Assembly (NCBI RefSeq): GCF_003951285.1
Contig: NZ_RXFQ01000025.1
Span: forward strand, 1-64,000
DNA from: Variovorax beijingensis
Lineage (GTDB): Bacteria > Pseudomonadota > Gammaproteobacteria > Burkholderiales > Burkholderiaceae_C
Length of the DNA stretch: 64,000 nucleotides
Direction of reading: 5' to 3'
Each line of letters starts with the position of its first letter. The stretch's first letter is position 1. Below, piece by piece: positions 39,819 through 49,203 of the stretch. The position numbers and the translations under genes are program-made. The notes beneath the pieces were generated by a model that searched no databases, had not been told where the DNA came from, and worked only from the letters and a program-made list of their open reading frames with translations.

Positions 39819-41987
39819 ATGATTTCCATCCAATGCCCGAGGGCCAGCGCGCCTCTTCCTCTTCGTCTTCCTCTGGCGCTCGCGGTCGCGGCGATGATCG
39901 CCGGTCCTGCAATCGCCCAGTCTTCCGGGGCCAGCCCCGTTGAGGCCGCCCAGCTGTCCACGGTCGAAGTGGTCGGCCGCACCGAGTCGGGCGCCTACCA
40001 TTCGGAAGAAGCCGCGGGCGCCAAGACCGAACTGCCGCTGCGCGAGCTGCCGCAGTCGGTACGCATCGTCACGCGCCAGGCCATCGACGACCTGGGCGCG
40101 ACCAAGCTCGATGATGTGCTCGACTACGTCGGCGGCGTCTCGCGCCAGAACAACTTCGGCGGCCTTTGGGACAACATCGCCATCCGCGGTTTGCCCGGCA
40201 ACGAGAGCACCGGCATGGCGACGCTGCTGAACGGCTTCTCCTCGAACCGCGGCTTCAACGCGCCGCGCGACCTCGCGGGCGTCGAGCGCATCGAATTCCT
40301 CAAGGGGACGGCCGCCGCGCTCTACGGCAGCAGCGAGCCCGGCGGCACGCTCAACATCGTGTCCAAGCGGCCGCTCTGGCAGGCCGCGCATTCGGTCGAA
40401 GGGTACGCCGGCAGCCACGGCCTGAAGCGCGGTGCCTTCGACAGCACCGGCCCCATCGGCGAGAACCTCGCCTACCGGCTCAACGTCGCGGTGGAAGACC
40501 GCGACAGCTTCCGCGACCATGTAAGCGCCAGGCGCGAGGTGATCGCCCCCGCCTTCACCTGGAAGCTGGGCCGCGACACGATGCTGGAGTACGCCGGCGA
40601 GGTGCTGCGCCACAGGACGCCGCTGGACCGCGGCGTGGTCGCGGTGAACAACTGGCTGGGCGCGATTCCGCGCAGCCGCTTTCTTGGCGAGCCCGCCGAT
40701 GGCGACATCACCGTCGACAACCAGACCCACCAGTTCGTCCTCTCGCACGAATGGAACACTGACTGGCGCAGCCGCGTGGGCCTGTCCTACCGAGAGACCT
40801 CGATCAACGGCTTTGCCACCGAAGCGGCCGCACTGCAGGCCAGTGGCAACCTGACGCGCCAGCGGCGCTTCCGCGACTTCGACTCCAGCGACACCGCCGT
40901 GCAGGCCGAGCTCCAGGGCAAGGTCCGCACGGGCGCCATCGAGCACGAGCTGCTGTTCGGCGTGGAGAGCTTCCGCTTCAGGATGGATTCGCTGATGCTG
41001 CGGGCCAACCCCAGCGCCGCGCGGCCCTATGCCATCAACATCTACAACCCGGTGTACGGCCAGCTCCAGCCCACGCCGCTGGCAAACATCGATACGCTGG
41101 AGCGCCAGCGGGGCACCGCGTTCTACGTGCAGGACGCCGTCAGGCTCGCGCCCGAATGGCGGCTGGTGGCCGGTGTGCGCGTGGACACCTACCGCCAGTC
41201 GCTGCTGAACCGCCGCACAGGCATCACGGCCGACCAGGATCCGTCGGCGACCTCGCCGCGCATCGGCCTGAGCTGGCTGCCGACGTCGCAGTGGACCTTC
41301 TATGCGAACGCGGGCCGCTCCTTCCGTCCCAACGTGGGTTCCGACTTTGCGGCCGCCAGCTTTGCGCCGGAGACCGGCCGCGCGCTGGAACTCGGCACCA
41401 AGTGGGAGAGCGCGGACCAGCGCATCGGCGCCACCGCCGCGCTGTTCGACATCCGCAAGCGCAACGTGCTGACCGCCGACCCGGTGAACACCGGCTACTC
41501 GGTCTCCGCGGGCGAGATCCGCAGCCGCGGCCTCGAACTCGACTTCGCGGGCCAGGTCACGAAGAACTGGCGCGTCAACGCGAGCCTGGTGCTCAACGAC
41601 GTGGAGATCGCGAAGGACAACAGCCTGGAGGTCGGCGGGCGACTGCTCAACGTGCCCAGGGTCAACGGCAGCGTGCTCGCGGTCTACGAGGATGCCTTTG
41701 CCAGCGGCCAGCGCTACGGCATCGGCGGCGGCATCACGCACATGGGCAAGCGCCTGGGCCAGGCCCGTACGCAGGCCGAGGCCGATGCCGGCACGCCTGC
41801 GTTCGACCTGCCGGCCTACACCACCGCCAAGCTGGTCGCGTACTGGCGCGTCAACCCCAAGCTGCGCCTGACGCTCGACGTCGACAACCTGTTCGACACC
41901 ACCTACTACACGAGCTCCTACAGCCGCGTGTGGGTGACGCCGGGCAGCGGGCGCAGCGTCACCGTCGGCCTGCAGGCCAGGTTCTGA
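39819..41987 (+). CDS. TonB-dependent siderophore-type outer-membrane receptor
   Basis: 722-residue outer-membrane receptor. The chosen ATG at 39819 gives a signal peptide (MISIQCPRASAPLPLRLPLA, cleavage near AIAQ); the frame is open to 39699 and longer starts are possible. After a TonB-box-like STVEVVGR comes the plug (ELPQSVRIVTRQAIDDLGA, FLKGTAAALYGSSEPGGTLN) and a 22-strand barrel ending in the classic VTVGLQARF with terminal Phe. Family: ferric-siderophore receptors of the FhuA/FpvA class, without an N-terminal signalling extension. Expected cargo is an Fe(III) chelate. No Fur box was recognised upstream. It heads a tight operon with ABC genes. Confidence 0.92.
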   Translation: MISIQCPRASAPLPLRLPLALAVAAMIAGPAIAQSSGASPVEAAQLSTVEVVGRTESGAYHSEEAAGAKTELPLRELPQSVRIVTRQAIDDLGATKLDDVLDYVGGVSRQNNFGGLWDNIAIRGLPGNESTGMATLLNGFSSNRGFNAPRDLAGVERIEFLKGTAAALYGSSEPGGTLNIVSKRPLWQAAHSVEGYAGSHGLKRGAFDSTGPIGENLAYRLNVAVEDRDSFRDHVSARREVIAPAFTWKLGRDTMLEYAGEVLRHRTPLDRGVVAVNNWLGAIPRSRFLGEPADGDITVDNQTHQFVLSHEWNTDWRSRVGLSYRETSINGFATEAAALQASGNLTRQRRFRDFDSSDTAVQAELQGKVRTGAIEHELLFGVESFRFRMDSLMLRANPSAARPYAINIYNPVYGQLQPTPLANIDTLERQRGTAFYVQDAVRLAPEWRLVAGVRVDTYRQSLLNRRTGITADQDPSATSPRIGLSWLPTSQWTFYANAGRSFRPNVGSDFAAASFAPETGRALELGTKWESADQRIGATAALFDIRKRNVLTADPVNTGYSVSAGEIRSRGLELDFAGQVTKNWRVNASLVLNDVEIAKDNSLEVGGRLLNVPRVNGSVLAVYEDAFASGQRYGIGGGITHMGKRLGQARTQAEADAGTPAFDLPAYTTAKLVAYWRVNPKLRLTLDVDNLFDTTYYTSSYSRVWVTPGSGRSVTVGLQARF

Positions 41988-41997
41988 ACGCGAGCGG

Positions 41998-42774
41998 ATG
42001 CCCCTCATGACCCCGACCGACCTGCCATTGCCGCCGCATGCCGCGGCCGCCCCCCACCCCGCCCTCGAAGCCCACGGCGTCGTTGCCGGCTACGGCGCGC
42101 GCACCATCCTGCATGGGCTGGACCTCACGGTCCGCGCCGGCGAGATCTACGCGCTGCTGGGCGCCAACGGCGCGGGCAAGACCACCACGCTGAGCCTGTT
42201 CCTGGGCTTCGTGCAGCCCGCGAGCGGCCGCGTGCGCGTGAACGGCGCCGATCCCGTGGCCGACCCGACGGCCGCGCGACGCCAGCTCGCCTACATCCCG
42301 GAGAACGTGGCGCTCTACGAACACCTGAGCGCGCGCGAGAACGTGGCCTACCTGCTGCACCTCGCGGGCCAGCCCGCCGGTGCGCAGGCCATCGACGAGG
42401 CGCTGTCGGCCGCCGGCCTGGATGCCGCGGCGCACGAGCGGCGCGTCGCCGGGTTTTCCAAGGGCATGCGCCAGAAGGTGTCGATCGCCCTGGCGCTGGC
42501 GCGCCGCGTGCCGGCGCTGCTGCTCGACGAACCCACCTCGGGCCTGGACCCGCAGGCCACCACCGAGTTCAGCCGCATCCTCGGACTGCTGCGGGCGCAG
42601 GGCGTGGCCGTGCTCATGGTGACGCACGACCTGCTCGGCGCCGCCGACGTGGCCGATCGCATCGGCTTCATCGAAGCGGGGCGGTTGATCGAGGAAGTCG
42701 CCGCCGAGGGCGCGGAGCGCTTCGACGTGCGCGCACTGCACCGGCGCTACGCGGGCCAGGAGGTTGCCTTATGA
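41998..42774 (+). CDS. ABC transporter ATP-binding protein (exporter-type)
   Basis: 258-residue single ABC ATPase of the CcmA/NatA class: Walker A GANGAGKTTT near residues 57-66, signature FSKGMRQK, Walker B LLLDEPTSGLDPQ and switch His in VTHDLLG. The N-terminal 20 residues are Pro/Ala-rich. The start follows the TonB receptor stop by ten bases; an in-frame ATG nine bases later is an alternative. It works with the two permeases encoded next, and its stop overlaps the first of them (ATGA). Confidence 0.92.
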   Translation: MPLMTPTDLPLPPHAAAAPHPALEAHGVVAGYGARTILHGLDLTVRAGEIYALLGANGAGKTTTLSLFLGFVQPASGRVRVNGADPVADPTAARRQLAYIPENVALYEHLSARENVAYLLHLAGQPAGAQAIDEALSAAGLDAAAHERRVAGFSKGMRQKVSIALALARRVPALLLDEPTSGLDPQATTEFSRILGLLRAQGVAVLMVTHDLLGAADVADRIGFIEAGRLIEEVAAEGAERFDVRALHRRYAGQEVAL

Positions 42775-44198
42775 GCGCCGCACTGCGCATCGCGCGCGAG
42801 GAATGGCGCCTGCTGCGGCGCGACCACGTCGCGGTACTGGGCCTGGCGCTGCTGCTGCTGCTGACGGCCGTCGCCGCCTTCACGGCCTGGGAGCAGCGCC
42901 GCACGACAGATGCCGAACGTTCGCGCCACCAGGCGCAGGTGGATCACGAGTTCGAGGCCCAGCCCGACCGGCACCCGCACCGCATGGTGCACTACGGGCA
43001 TTTCGTGTTCCGGCCGCTGAACCCGCTGGCGGCCTTCGATTCGGGCGTGGACGCCTACACGGGCCACACGCTCTTCCTCGAGGGGCATCGGCAGAACAGC
43101 GCCAATTTCGGCGATGTGCGGCAGTCGTCGCTGCTGCTGCGCTTCGGCCAGCTCACGCCGGCGTTCGTGCTGCAGGTGCTGGCACCGCTGCTGCTCGTCT
43201 TCATCGGCCATGCGGCGCTGGCGCGGGAGCGCGAATCGGGCACCTTGCGCGTGCTGCTCGCCCAGGGCGTCCGGCCGTGGCAGATCGTGGCGGGCAAGGT
43301 ACTGGCCCTGGGCGGCGTGGCGGCGGCGGCGTTGCTGCCGGCGCTGCTGGCGCTCTTCTGGATCGGCGCCACGACACCGGCGCCTGCCAGTCTCGCCGCC
43401 GCGCTGGCGGCGGGCTACGGCCTGTGGCTGCTGATCTGGGCCGTCGGCATCGTCGGCCTGTCGGCATGGTTCGCGCGCGGGCGCGACGCGCTCGTGGCGT
43501 TGCTCGCGATCTGGGCGATCGGCGTCGTGCTCGTGCCGCGCCTGGCGCCCGAACTCGCGGCCTCGGCGCTGGCGCTGTCCACGCGCCTGGAGACCGACAT
43601 TGCGGTGGCGCACGACCTGGCCGCGCTGGGCGACAGCCACGATCCCGACGACCCCTACTTCGCCGGCTTCAGGAAGAAGGTGCTCGCGCAGTACGGCGTC
43701 GCTCGCGTGGAGGACCTTCCCGTCAACTACAAGGGGCTGCTGGGCATGGAAGGCGAGCGGCTCACCAGCGCGCTCTTCGAGCGCTACGCCGGCGCCGGCT
43801 TCGAGCGCCAGGCCGCACAGCTGCGCCTCGTCGATGGCGCCGCGCTGCTGAGCCCGGTGATCGCGCTGCGCCGCCTCTCGATGGCCGCGGCGGGCACCGA
43901 CCTGCAGAACTACCGCCGCTTCGTCGAGCAGGCCGAGCGCCACCGCTACCGCCTGGTGCAGACGCTCAACCGGCTGCAGGCCGAGAAGCTCAGCTTCGCC
44001 GGCGACCGCTCCAGCCGCGACAGCCGCATCGGCCATGACCACTGGCACGGCGTTGCCGACTTCCGCTACGAGGCCGCGGCGCCTGCCGAGGCGCTGCGCC
44101 GCGCGGCGCCTGCCGCGGGTGTGCTGCTGCTCTGGCTGGCGGCCCTCGCAGGCCTCCTGGCACTGGCCACGCGCCGTCTGGGAAGGATCGCGCGATGA
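42771..44198 (+). CDS. ABC permease of the DUF3526/GldF type (first of two)
   Basis: 475-residue membrane protein with a helix near residues 20-40, a large periplasmic domain, a cluster of four or five helices (about 122-265, for example LQVLAPLLLVFIGHAALARERESG), a second large soluble domain (about 265-440) and a C-terminal helix (VLLLWLAALAGLLALATRR). This layout is typical of two-permease ABC exporters annotated as DUF3526. The conserved RERESGTLRVLLAQGVRP loop follows the second helix. Overlaps of four bases (ATGA) occur at both ends, so all three ABC genes are translationally coupled. Confidence 0.85.
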   Translation: MSAALRIAREEWRLLRRDHVAVLGLALLLLLTAVAAFTAWEQRRTTDAERSRHQAQVDHEFEAQPDRHPHRMVHYGHFVFRPLNPLAAFDSGVDAYTGHTLFLEGHRQNSANFGDVRQSSLLLRFGQLTPAFVLQVLAPLLLVFIGHAALARERESGTLRVLLAQGVRPWQIVAGKVLALGGVAAAALLPALLALFWIGATTPAPASLAAALAAGYGLWLLIWAVGIVGLSAWFARGRDALVALLAIWAIGVVLVPRLAPELAASALALSTRLETDIAVAHDLAALGDSHDPDDPYFAGFRKKVLAQYGVARVEDLPVNYKGLLGMEGERLTSALFERYAGAGFERQAAQLRLVDGAALLSPVIALRRLSMAAAGTDLQNYRRFVEQAERHRYRLVQTLNRLQAEKLSFAGDRSSRDSRIGHDHWHGVADFRYEAAAPAEALRRAAPAAGVLLLWLAALAGLLALATRRLGRIAR

Positions 44199-45553
44199 GC
44201 TGGCTCGCCCACGAATGGCGCCTGCTGGTGCGATCGAGGCTGGCGGTCGCTGCGCTGGCGCTGCTGCTGGCGCTGTCAGCCCTGGCCGTGCTTTCGGGCA
44301 TGCGCGAGGTGGCCCGCCAGCAGCAGACCATCGCGCGCCTGGCTGCGCTGCAGCAGCAGGACCTGGCTGCGCAGGCGCGCAAGTACGCGCAGGGCGGCGA
44401 CGCCGGCTCCGCCGCGTACTACACCTTCCACGGCACCTGGGATGCGCCGTCCCCGGCCGCGTTCCTCGCGCTCGGCCTGCGTGACGCCGCGCCCTACGTG
44501 CTGCGCGTGCGCGCACTGGCGCTGCAGGCCCAACTGCACGAAGGCGAGAGCTTCAATCCCGAGCTGGCGCTGGCCGGACGCTTCGATTTCGCCTTCGTGC
44601 TGGTGTACCTGGCGCCGCTGTTCCTGATCGCGCTGCTGCACGACCTGGTCTCGAGCGAGCGCCGTTCGGGCCGGCTGGGCACGCTGCTGGCCATGCCGGG
44701 CGCCGGCCGGCGCCTGTGGCTGCGACGCGCGGGCCTGCGGACAGCGCTGGTCTTCGGCTGCCTCGTGCTGCCGGTGCTCGCCGGTGCGCCGGGCAGCGGT
44801 AGCGCGATGGCAACCGTGGCCGCCGTCCTGTGCGCCACGGCTGCCTACCTCGCGTTCTGGAGCGGCCTGGCGCTGCTGGTCGCGACGCGAAGCGGAAGCT
44901 CCGCCGCCAATGCCATGGCCCTCATGGGCTGCTGGGCCGTGCTGACGCTCGTCCTGCCCACCATCGCCAACGCGGCGCTTGCGCGCGCCCTGCCGGTGCA
45001 CCAGGGCGTGGAGCTGATGCTGGCGCAGCGCCAGGCCGTGCATGCCGCCTGGGACCTGCCGCCGCAGGCCACGATGGAGAAGTTCTTCCGCACGCACCCC
45101 GAATGGCGGCACACGGCACCGCTGCCTTCGGGCTTTCACTGGAAGTGGTACTACGCCTTCCAGCAGCTCGGCGACCAGAGCGTGGCGCCGCAGGTGGCGG
45201 CGTACCGCGAAGGCTTGCTCGCGCGCCAGCGCTGGACCTCGCGGCTGGGATGGCTGCTGCCGGGCGTCGGCGTGCAGGCCGCACTGCACCGCCAGGCCGA
45301 TACCGACCTGCAGGCGCAGCTGGCCTATCAGGATCGCATCGCGGAATTCCACGCGCGGCTGCGGGCCTACTACTACCCCTACCTGTTCAACGAAGTGCGC
45401 TTCGGCTTCCGCGACTTCGCCGCCCAGCCGCGCTTCAGCCCGCCGGCCAGGTCCTCGGAGACGCCTGCGGGTCAATTGCTGGGGCTCGGGCTGATGGCTA
45501 TTTTTGCCCTGGCACTGGGTGTGGCCGCCACCGGCCGGGTGCGGCCGGCGTGA
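44195..45553 (+). CDS. ABC permease of the DUF3526/GldF type (second of two)
   Basis: 452-residue homologue of the preceding gene with the same architecture: first helix near residues 13-33 (LAVAALALLLALSALAVLSG), periplasmic domain, helix cluster after YLAPLFLIALLHDLVSSERRSG, long soluble domain (about 270-415) and a final helix (LGLGLMAIFALALGVAATG). The paired permeases probably form a heterodimer with two copies of the ATPase. No binding protein is encoded, which fits export or envelope work rather than import, although the TonB receptor in the operon points to siderophore or metal traffic. The operon ends at a small hairpin (45577-45594). Confidence 0.85.
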   Translation: MSWLAHEWRLLVRSRLAVAALALLLALSALAVLSGMREVARQQQTIARLAALQQQDLAAQARKYAQGGDAGSAAYYTFHGTWDAPSPAAFLALGLRDAAPYVLRVRALALQAQLHEGESFNPELALAGRFDFAFVLVYLAPLFLIALLHDLVSSERRSGRLGTLLAMPGAGRRLWLRRAGLRTALVFGCLVLPVLAGAPGSGSAMATVAAVLCATAAYLAFWSGLALLVATRSGSSAANAMALMGCWAVLTLVLPTIANAALARALPVHQGVELMLAQRQAVHAAWDLPPQATMEKFFRTHPEWRHTAPLPSGFHWKWYYAFQQLGDQSVAPQVAAYREGLLARQRWTSRLGWLLPGVGVQAALHRQADTDLQAQLAYQDRIAEFHARLRAYYYPYLFNEVRFGFRDFAAQPRFSPPARSSETPAGQLLGLGLMAIFALALGVAATGRVRPA

Positions 45554-45576
45554 AGGCAGCCATGACCTGTGCACGA

Positions 45577-45594
45577 CGGCAGGATCTGCTGCCG
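45577..45594 (+). terminator. Hairpin after the TonB/ABC operon
   Basis: Perfect six-base inverted repeat CGGCAG, GATCTG, CTGCCG, 23 bases after the second permease stop. No T run follows, so it is a weak or factor-dependent terminator at best, or simply a boundary hairpin. Confidence 0.3.
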
Positions 45595-45670
45595 CGACCC
45601 GCACAACCGCAGTCTGCTTTGTGCAAGGCCCTCAATGCAGCACCCGCGCAAGGGGCGTGCGGCCTAAGCT

Positions 45671-45684
45671 TTTGGACATCCAAA
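45671..45684 (+). promoter_or_regulatory. Palindrome upstream of the omega-aminotransferase gene
   Basis: Perfect dyad TTTGGA-CA-TCCAAA, 19 bases before the ATG of the aminotransferase gene. Lrp/AsnC proteins bind AT-containing dyads of this kind, and an Lrp-family gene is the next gene downstream, so this is a candidate binding site for it. Confidence 0.45.
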
Positions 45685-45703
45685 GGCCCGACCTCCGCCC
45701 ACC

Positions 45704-47107
45704 ATGACACACCCCACCGCATTGCCGCACCACGCCACGCTCGACGCCATCGACCGTGCCCACCTCATCCACCCCGTCTCGCCCTGGCGCACGCACGAGC
45801 AGCGCGGCCCCACCGTGCTGGCCTCGGCCCGCGGCGCATGGCTGACCGATGCGAACGGACATGAACTGCTCGACGCCTTCGCGGGCCTGTGGTGCGTGAA
45901 CGTGGGCTACGGCCAGGAGAGCGTGGTGCAGGCCGCGGCCGAGCAGATGCGGCGCCTGCCGTACGCCACCGGCTACTTCCACTTCAGCAGCGAGCCGGCC
46001 ATCCGCCTCGCGCAAAAGCTGGTGCAGATCGCGCCCGCATCGCTGACGCGCGTGTACCTCACGCTCGGCGGCTCGGAGGCGGTCGATGCTGCCGTGCGCT
46101 TCATCGTGCAGTACTACAACGCCATCGGCAAACCGTCGAAGAAGCAGTTCATCGCACTGGAGCGCGGCTACCACGGCTCTTCGTCGACCGGCGCGGGCCT
46201 CACGGCCTTGCCCGTTTTCCATCGCGGCTTCGACCTGCCGCTGCCCACGCAGCACTACATCCCGTCGCCCAACCCGTACCGCCACGCGGACGGCGCCGAT
46301 CCGCAGGCCCTGATCGCCGCGTCGGTGGCCTCGCTGCGCGCCAAGGTGGCCGAGCTCGGCGCGGACAACGTGGCCGCCTTCTTCTGCGAGCCGATCCAGG
46401 GCTCGGGCGGCGTGATCGTGCCGCCCAAGGGCTGGTTGAAAGCCATGCGCGATGCCGCACGCGAGCTCGACATCCTGTTCGTCGTCGACGAGGTCATCAC
46501 CGGCTTCGGCCGCACCGGCCCCATATTCGCCTGCGAGGCCGAAGGCGTGGAGCCCGACCTGATGACCATGGCCAAGGGCCTGACCTCGGGCTACGTGCCG
46601 ATGGGCGCGACCATGATGTCCGAGAAGGTCTATGCCGGCATCGCCGACGGCGCGCCGGCGGGCGTGCCGGTCGGCCATGGCGCCACCTATTCGGCCCATC
46701 CGGTGAGCGCCGCGGTCGCGCTCGAGGTGCTGCGCCTGTACGAAGAGGGCGGGGTGCTCGCCAACGGCCGGCGCGGCGCGGCGCATTTCGCGGCCGGCCT
46801 CGATGCGCTGCGCGCGCATCCGCTGGTGGGCGATGCGCGCCACCGCGGCCTGCTCGGTGCGCTGGAGCTGGTGAGCGACAAGCAAGGCAAGCGCGGCTTC
46901 GATCCGGCGCTGGGCCTCGCGGACCGCATCTTTGCCGCGGGGTACCGCAACGGCCTGGTGTTCCGCTCCTTCGGCGACCACATCCTGGGCTTTGCGCCGG
47001 CGCTCACCTTCACCGAGGACGAGTTCGCCCAGATGTTCGCGCGCCTGAAGAAAACGCTCGACGAGGTGCTGGACGCCGCCGACGTGCGCGCGGCGCTGGC
47101 GGCCTGA
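45704..47107 (+). CDS. Class III omega-aminotransferase
   Basis: 467-residue PLP enzyme that moves the amino group of an omega-amino acid or amine to pyruvate or a 2-oxo acid. Family blocks: RGAWLTDANGHELLDAFAGLWCVNVGYG near 43-70, GYFHFSSEPAIRLA, LTLGGSEAVDAA, ERGYHGSSSTGAGLTAL, the PLP-contacting Asp in DEVITGFGRTG, and the Schiff-base Lys at about 291 in MTMAKGLTSGY. The N-terminus and WCVNVGYG resemble omega-amino-acid--pyruvate transaminases such as those acting on beta-alanine, putrescine or taurine-like substrates. An Lrp gene follows by 72 bases and probably regulates it. Confidence 0.92.
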   Translation: MTHPTALPHHATLDAIDRAHLIHPVSPWRTHEQRGPTVLASARGAWLTDANGHELLDAFAGLWCVNVGYGQESVVQAAAEQMRRLPYATGYFHFSSEPAIRLAQKLVQIAPASLTRVYLTLGGSEAVDAAVRFIVQYYNAIGKPSKKQFIALERGYHGSSSTGAGLTALPVFHRGFDLPLPTQHYIPSPNPYRHADGADPQALIAASVASLRAKVAELGADNVAAFFCEPIQGSGGVIVPPKGWLKAMRDAARELDILFVVDEVITGFGRTGPIFACEAEGVEPDLMTMAKGLTSGYVPMGATMMSEKVYAGIADGAPAGVPVGHGATYSAHPVSAAVALEVLRLYEEGGVLANGRRGAAHFAAGLDALRAHPLVGDARHRGLLGALELVSDKQGKRGFDPALGLADRIFAAGYRNGLVFRSFGDHILGFAPALTFTEDEFAQMFARLKKTLDEVLDAADVRAALAA

Positions 47108-47123
47108 GCGGGAAAGCACTACT

Positions 47124-47138
47124 CCGGCAGCGCGCCGG
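47124..47138 (+). terminator. Small hairpin between aminotransferase and Lrp genes
   Basis: Inverted repeat CCGGC-AGCGC-GCCGG, 16 bases past the aminotransferase stop. The base after it is not T-rich (CAAAGCAG), so it may attenuate rather than end transcription into the Lrp gene. Confidence 0.3.
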
Positions 47139-47179
47139 CAAAGCAGAATCGGATCCTCTTTCGTTTTTTCAGGATGGCC

Positions 47180-47674
47180 ATGTCTGAAGCTTTCAAGATC
47201 GACCGACTCGACCTGCGCATCCTGGCCCAGCTGCAGCAGAACGGGCGCATGACCAACGTCGATCTCGCGGATGCGGTCGGCCTGTCGCCCAGCCCCTGCC
47301 TGATCCGCGTCAAGCGCCTGGAGCAGGCCGGCTACATCGCCGGCTACGGCGCGCACCTGCGGCTCGAGAAGCTCGGCGACACGCTCACCGTGTTCACCGA
47401 GGTCACGCTGCAGGACCACCACCGCGAGGACTTCGTGCGCTTCGAGGCCGCGATCCGCGAGGTCGACGAGGTGCTCGAGTGCCACCTGGTGAGCGGCGGC
47501 TACGACTACCTGCTGCGCTTTCTGACGCGCGGCGTCAACCACTACCAGGAAGTGATCGAGGAACTGCTCGAACGCAACATCGGCATCTCCAAGTACTTCA
47601 GCTACATCGTCATCAAGTCGCCGTTCATCAAGACGCATTGCCCGATCGAACGGCTGTTTCCCCATCCGCGCTGA
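47180..47674 (+). CDS. Lrp/AsnC-family regulator
   Basis: 164-residue Lrp-type regulator: N-terminal HTH (LDLRILAQLQQNGRMTNVDL... VGLSPSPCLIRVKRLEQAGY) and a C-terminal RAM ligand-binding domain (about residues 65-150, VFTEVTLQDHHREDF, VSGGYDYLLRF). ATG 47180 has AGGA six bases before it; ATG 47174 is two codons upstream. It lies directly downstream of the omega-aminotransferase gene, its probable target. Such Lrp proteins respond to an amino acid that is a substrate or product of the neighbouring enzyme. Confidence 0.92.
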   Translation: MSEAFKIDRLDLRILAQLQQNGRMTNVDLADAVGLSPSPCLIRVKRLEQAGYIAGYGAHLRLEKLGDTLTVFTEVTLQDHHREDFVRFEAAIREVDEVLECHLVSGGYDYLLRFLTRGVNHYQEVIEELLERNIGISKYFSYIVIKSPFIKTHCPIERLFPHPR

Positions 47675-47747
47675 CTCGGGGTCGAGGATCTGCTCGCAGA
47701 GCCGGAGAAGGGCGCAGCGCGCCGTCGATGCCGTCCTGCCGCCGTGT

Positions 47748-49196
47748 TCATTGTGCGGATTGCAGCCGGCCGGCTCGGTACCGGTTGTTCGCGATCAGCG
47801 CCGCGCCGGCAAGGCAAAGGACCGCCAGCACAACCAGCGCCTGACTGGCGCCCTGGGTAAAGGTCGCCACATCCGCGTTCGAAAGCCCTGCGCCGCCGCC
47901 GCCCAGGATCAGGCGCTGCGAGCCGGACGGAAGCTGCGCCATCGCCACGCTCAGCGTCAGCGCGGTGCCGATCATGATGCCGGTGTTCTGCAGCGTCGAC
48001 CGGACGCCGTTGGCGATGCCCCGGCGCCGCGGCGCCACGCTCTGGAGGATCGATGTGTTGTTCGGCGTCACGAAGCTCCCGATGCCCAGGCCGAGCACCC
48101 AGAGGCACAGCGACAGCTGCACGGCGCCGATCGCCGGCTGCAGCAGGGCGGCCAGCAGCGCCAGGGCGCATCCCGCGAGCAGCATGCCGGCCACGCAGAT
48201 GGACTCGGGCCTGAAGCGCCGCGTCAGGGCACCCGCCAGTGGCGCAGCCATCAGCATGCCGAATGCCACCGGTGCGATGCGCAGGCCCGCCTGCGACGGC
48301 TGCAGGCCTGCGCAGGCCTGCAGGTACAAGGCCACGAGCAGCAGGGGTGCCGCCTGCGTCATCGACAGCAGCAGGATGCCCGCGTAAGCGCTCCGGCGTC
48401 CCGGGTCGCCGAACAGCGACGGGTCGACCAGCGGGCTGGCCACGCGCATCTGAACGCCGCAGAAGAGGGCGATGGCGCACAGCCCCGCAAGCATGAAGGC
48501 CCACACCGGCGTGCTGGTCCATCCGCGGGTGCCGGCCATCGAGAGGGCATAGGTCACGCATCCGATGCCGACGAGGGACAGCGCCGCGCCTGCGAGGTCG
48601 AAGCGTTCGGCCCCGGCGGCCGCACTGCGGGGCAGCACATTCCAGGACCACGCCAGCACGCCAAGCCCGATCGGCACGTTGAGCATGAAAAGAACGCGCC
48701 AGCCCCACCACGACACGACGAAGCCGCCCGCCAGCGGGCCCACGACCTGGGCCAGCGCCGCAACCATGGCGAGCACGCCGAGCGCCAGCCCCATCCTGCG
48801 GCGGCCGAAGGCATCGCCCACCAAGGCGCTGGCGTTGGCCATGACGCCGGCCGCGCCGACAGCCTGGGCGATGCGGCTCGCCAGCATCAGTTCGGCGGTG
48901 GGTGCGAGGGCGCATGCCGCGCAGGCGGCCACGAAGAGCCACAGCCCCGCGAGGAAGAGCCGGCGCCGTCCCCAGAGATCGGCCAGGCGTCCGAAGCTGA
49001 GGATGCAGACGGTGCTGACCAGCATGTAGGACAGCAGGATCCAGCTCGCCTGCGTCGGCGAAGCGTGCAGGCTCCGCGCCACGGCCGGCAGCGCGACATT
49101 GAGTGCGCTGAGATTGAGAAAGCACAGCAGCGCGCCCGAACTCGCGGCAACGAGCACCGCCCAGTCGGCCCTGCCGGCGTCGTCGTCGTCGGCCAT
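47748..49196 (-). CDS. MFS drug-efflux-type transporter (EmrB/QacA, 14 helices)
   Basis: 482-residue transporter of the DHA2 class. Hydrophobicity suggests 14 membrane helices. The family motif A is seen as LSFGRLADLWGRRRLFLAG (cytoplasmic loop 2-3), and motif C-like GPLAGGFVVSWWGWR near residues 145-160. It should export a drug-like or metabolite substrate with protons. It is the last of three leftward genes (amidase, Bug receptor, MFS), starting seven bases after the Bug gene stop, so it may export a product of the amidase rather than a drug. Confidence 0.9.
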   Translation of the reverse strand: MADDDDAGRADWAVLVAASSGALLCFLNLSALNVALPAVARSLHASPTQASWILLSYMLVSTVCILSFGRLADLWGRRRLFLAGLWLFVAACAACALAPTAELMLASRIAQAVGAAGVMANASALVGDAFGRRRMGLALGVLAMVAALAQVVGPLAGGFVVSWWGWRVLFMLNVPIGLGVLAWSWNVLPRSAAAGAERFDLAGAALSLVGIGCVTYALSMAGTRGWTSTPVWAFMLAGLCAIALFCGVQMRVASPLVDPSLFGDPGRRSAYAGILLLSMTQAAPLLLVALYLQACAGLQPSQAGLRIAPVAFGMLMAAPLAGALTRRFRPESICVAGMLLAGCALALLAALLQPAIGAVQLSLCLWVLGLGIGSFVTPNNTSILQSVAPRRRGIANGVRSTLQNTGIMIGTALTLSVAMAQLPSGSQRLILGGGGAGLSNADVATFTQGASQALVVLAVLCLAGAALIANNRYRAGRLQSAQ

Positions 49197-49203
49197 CGTC
49201 GAT

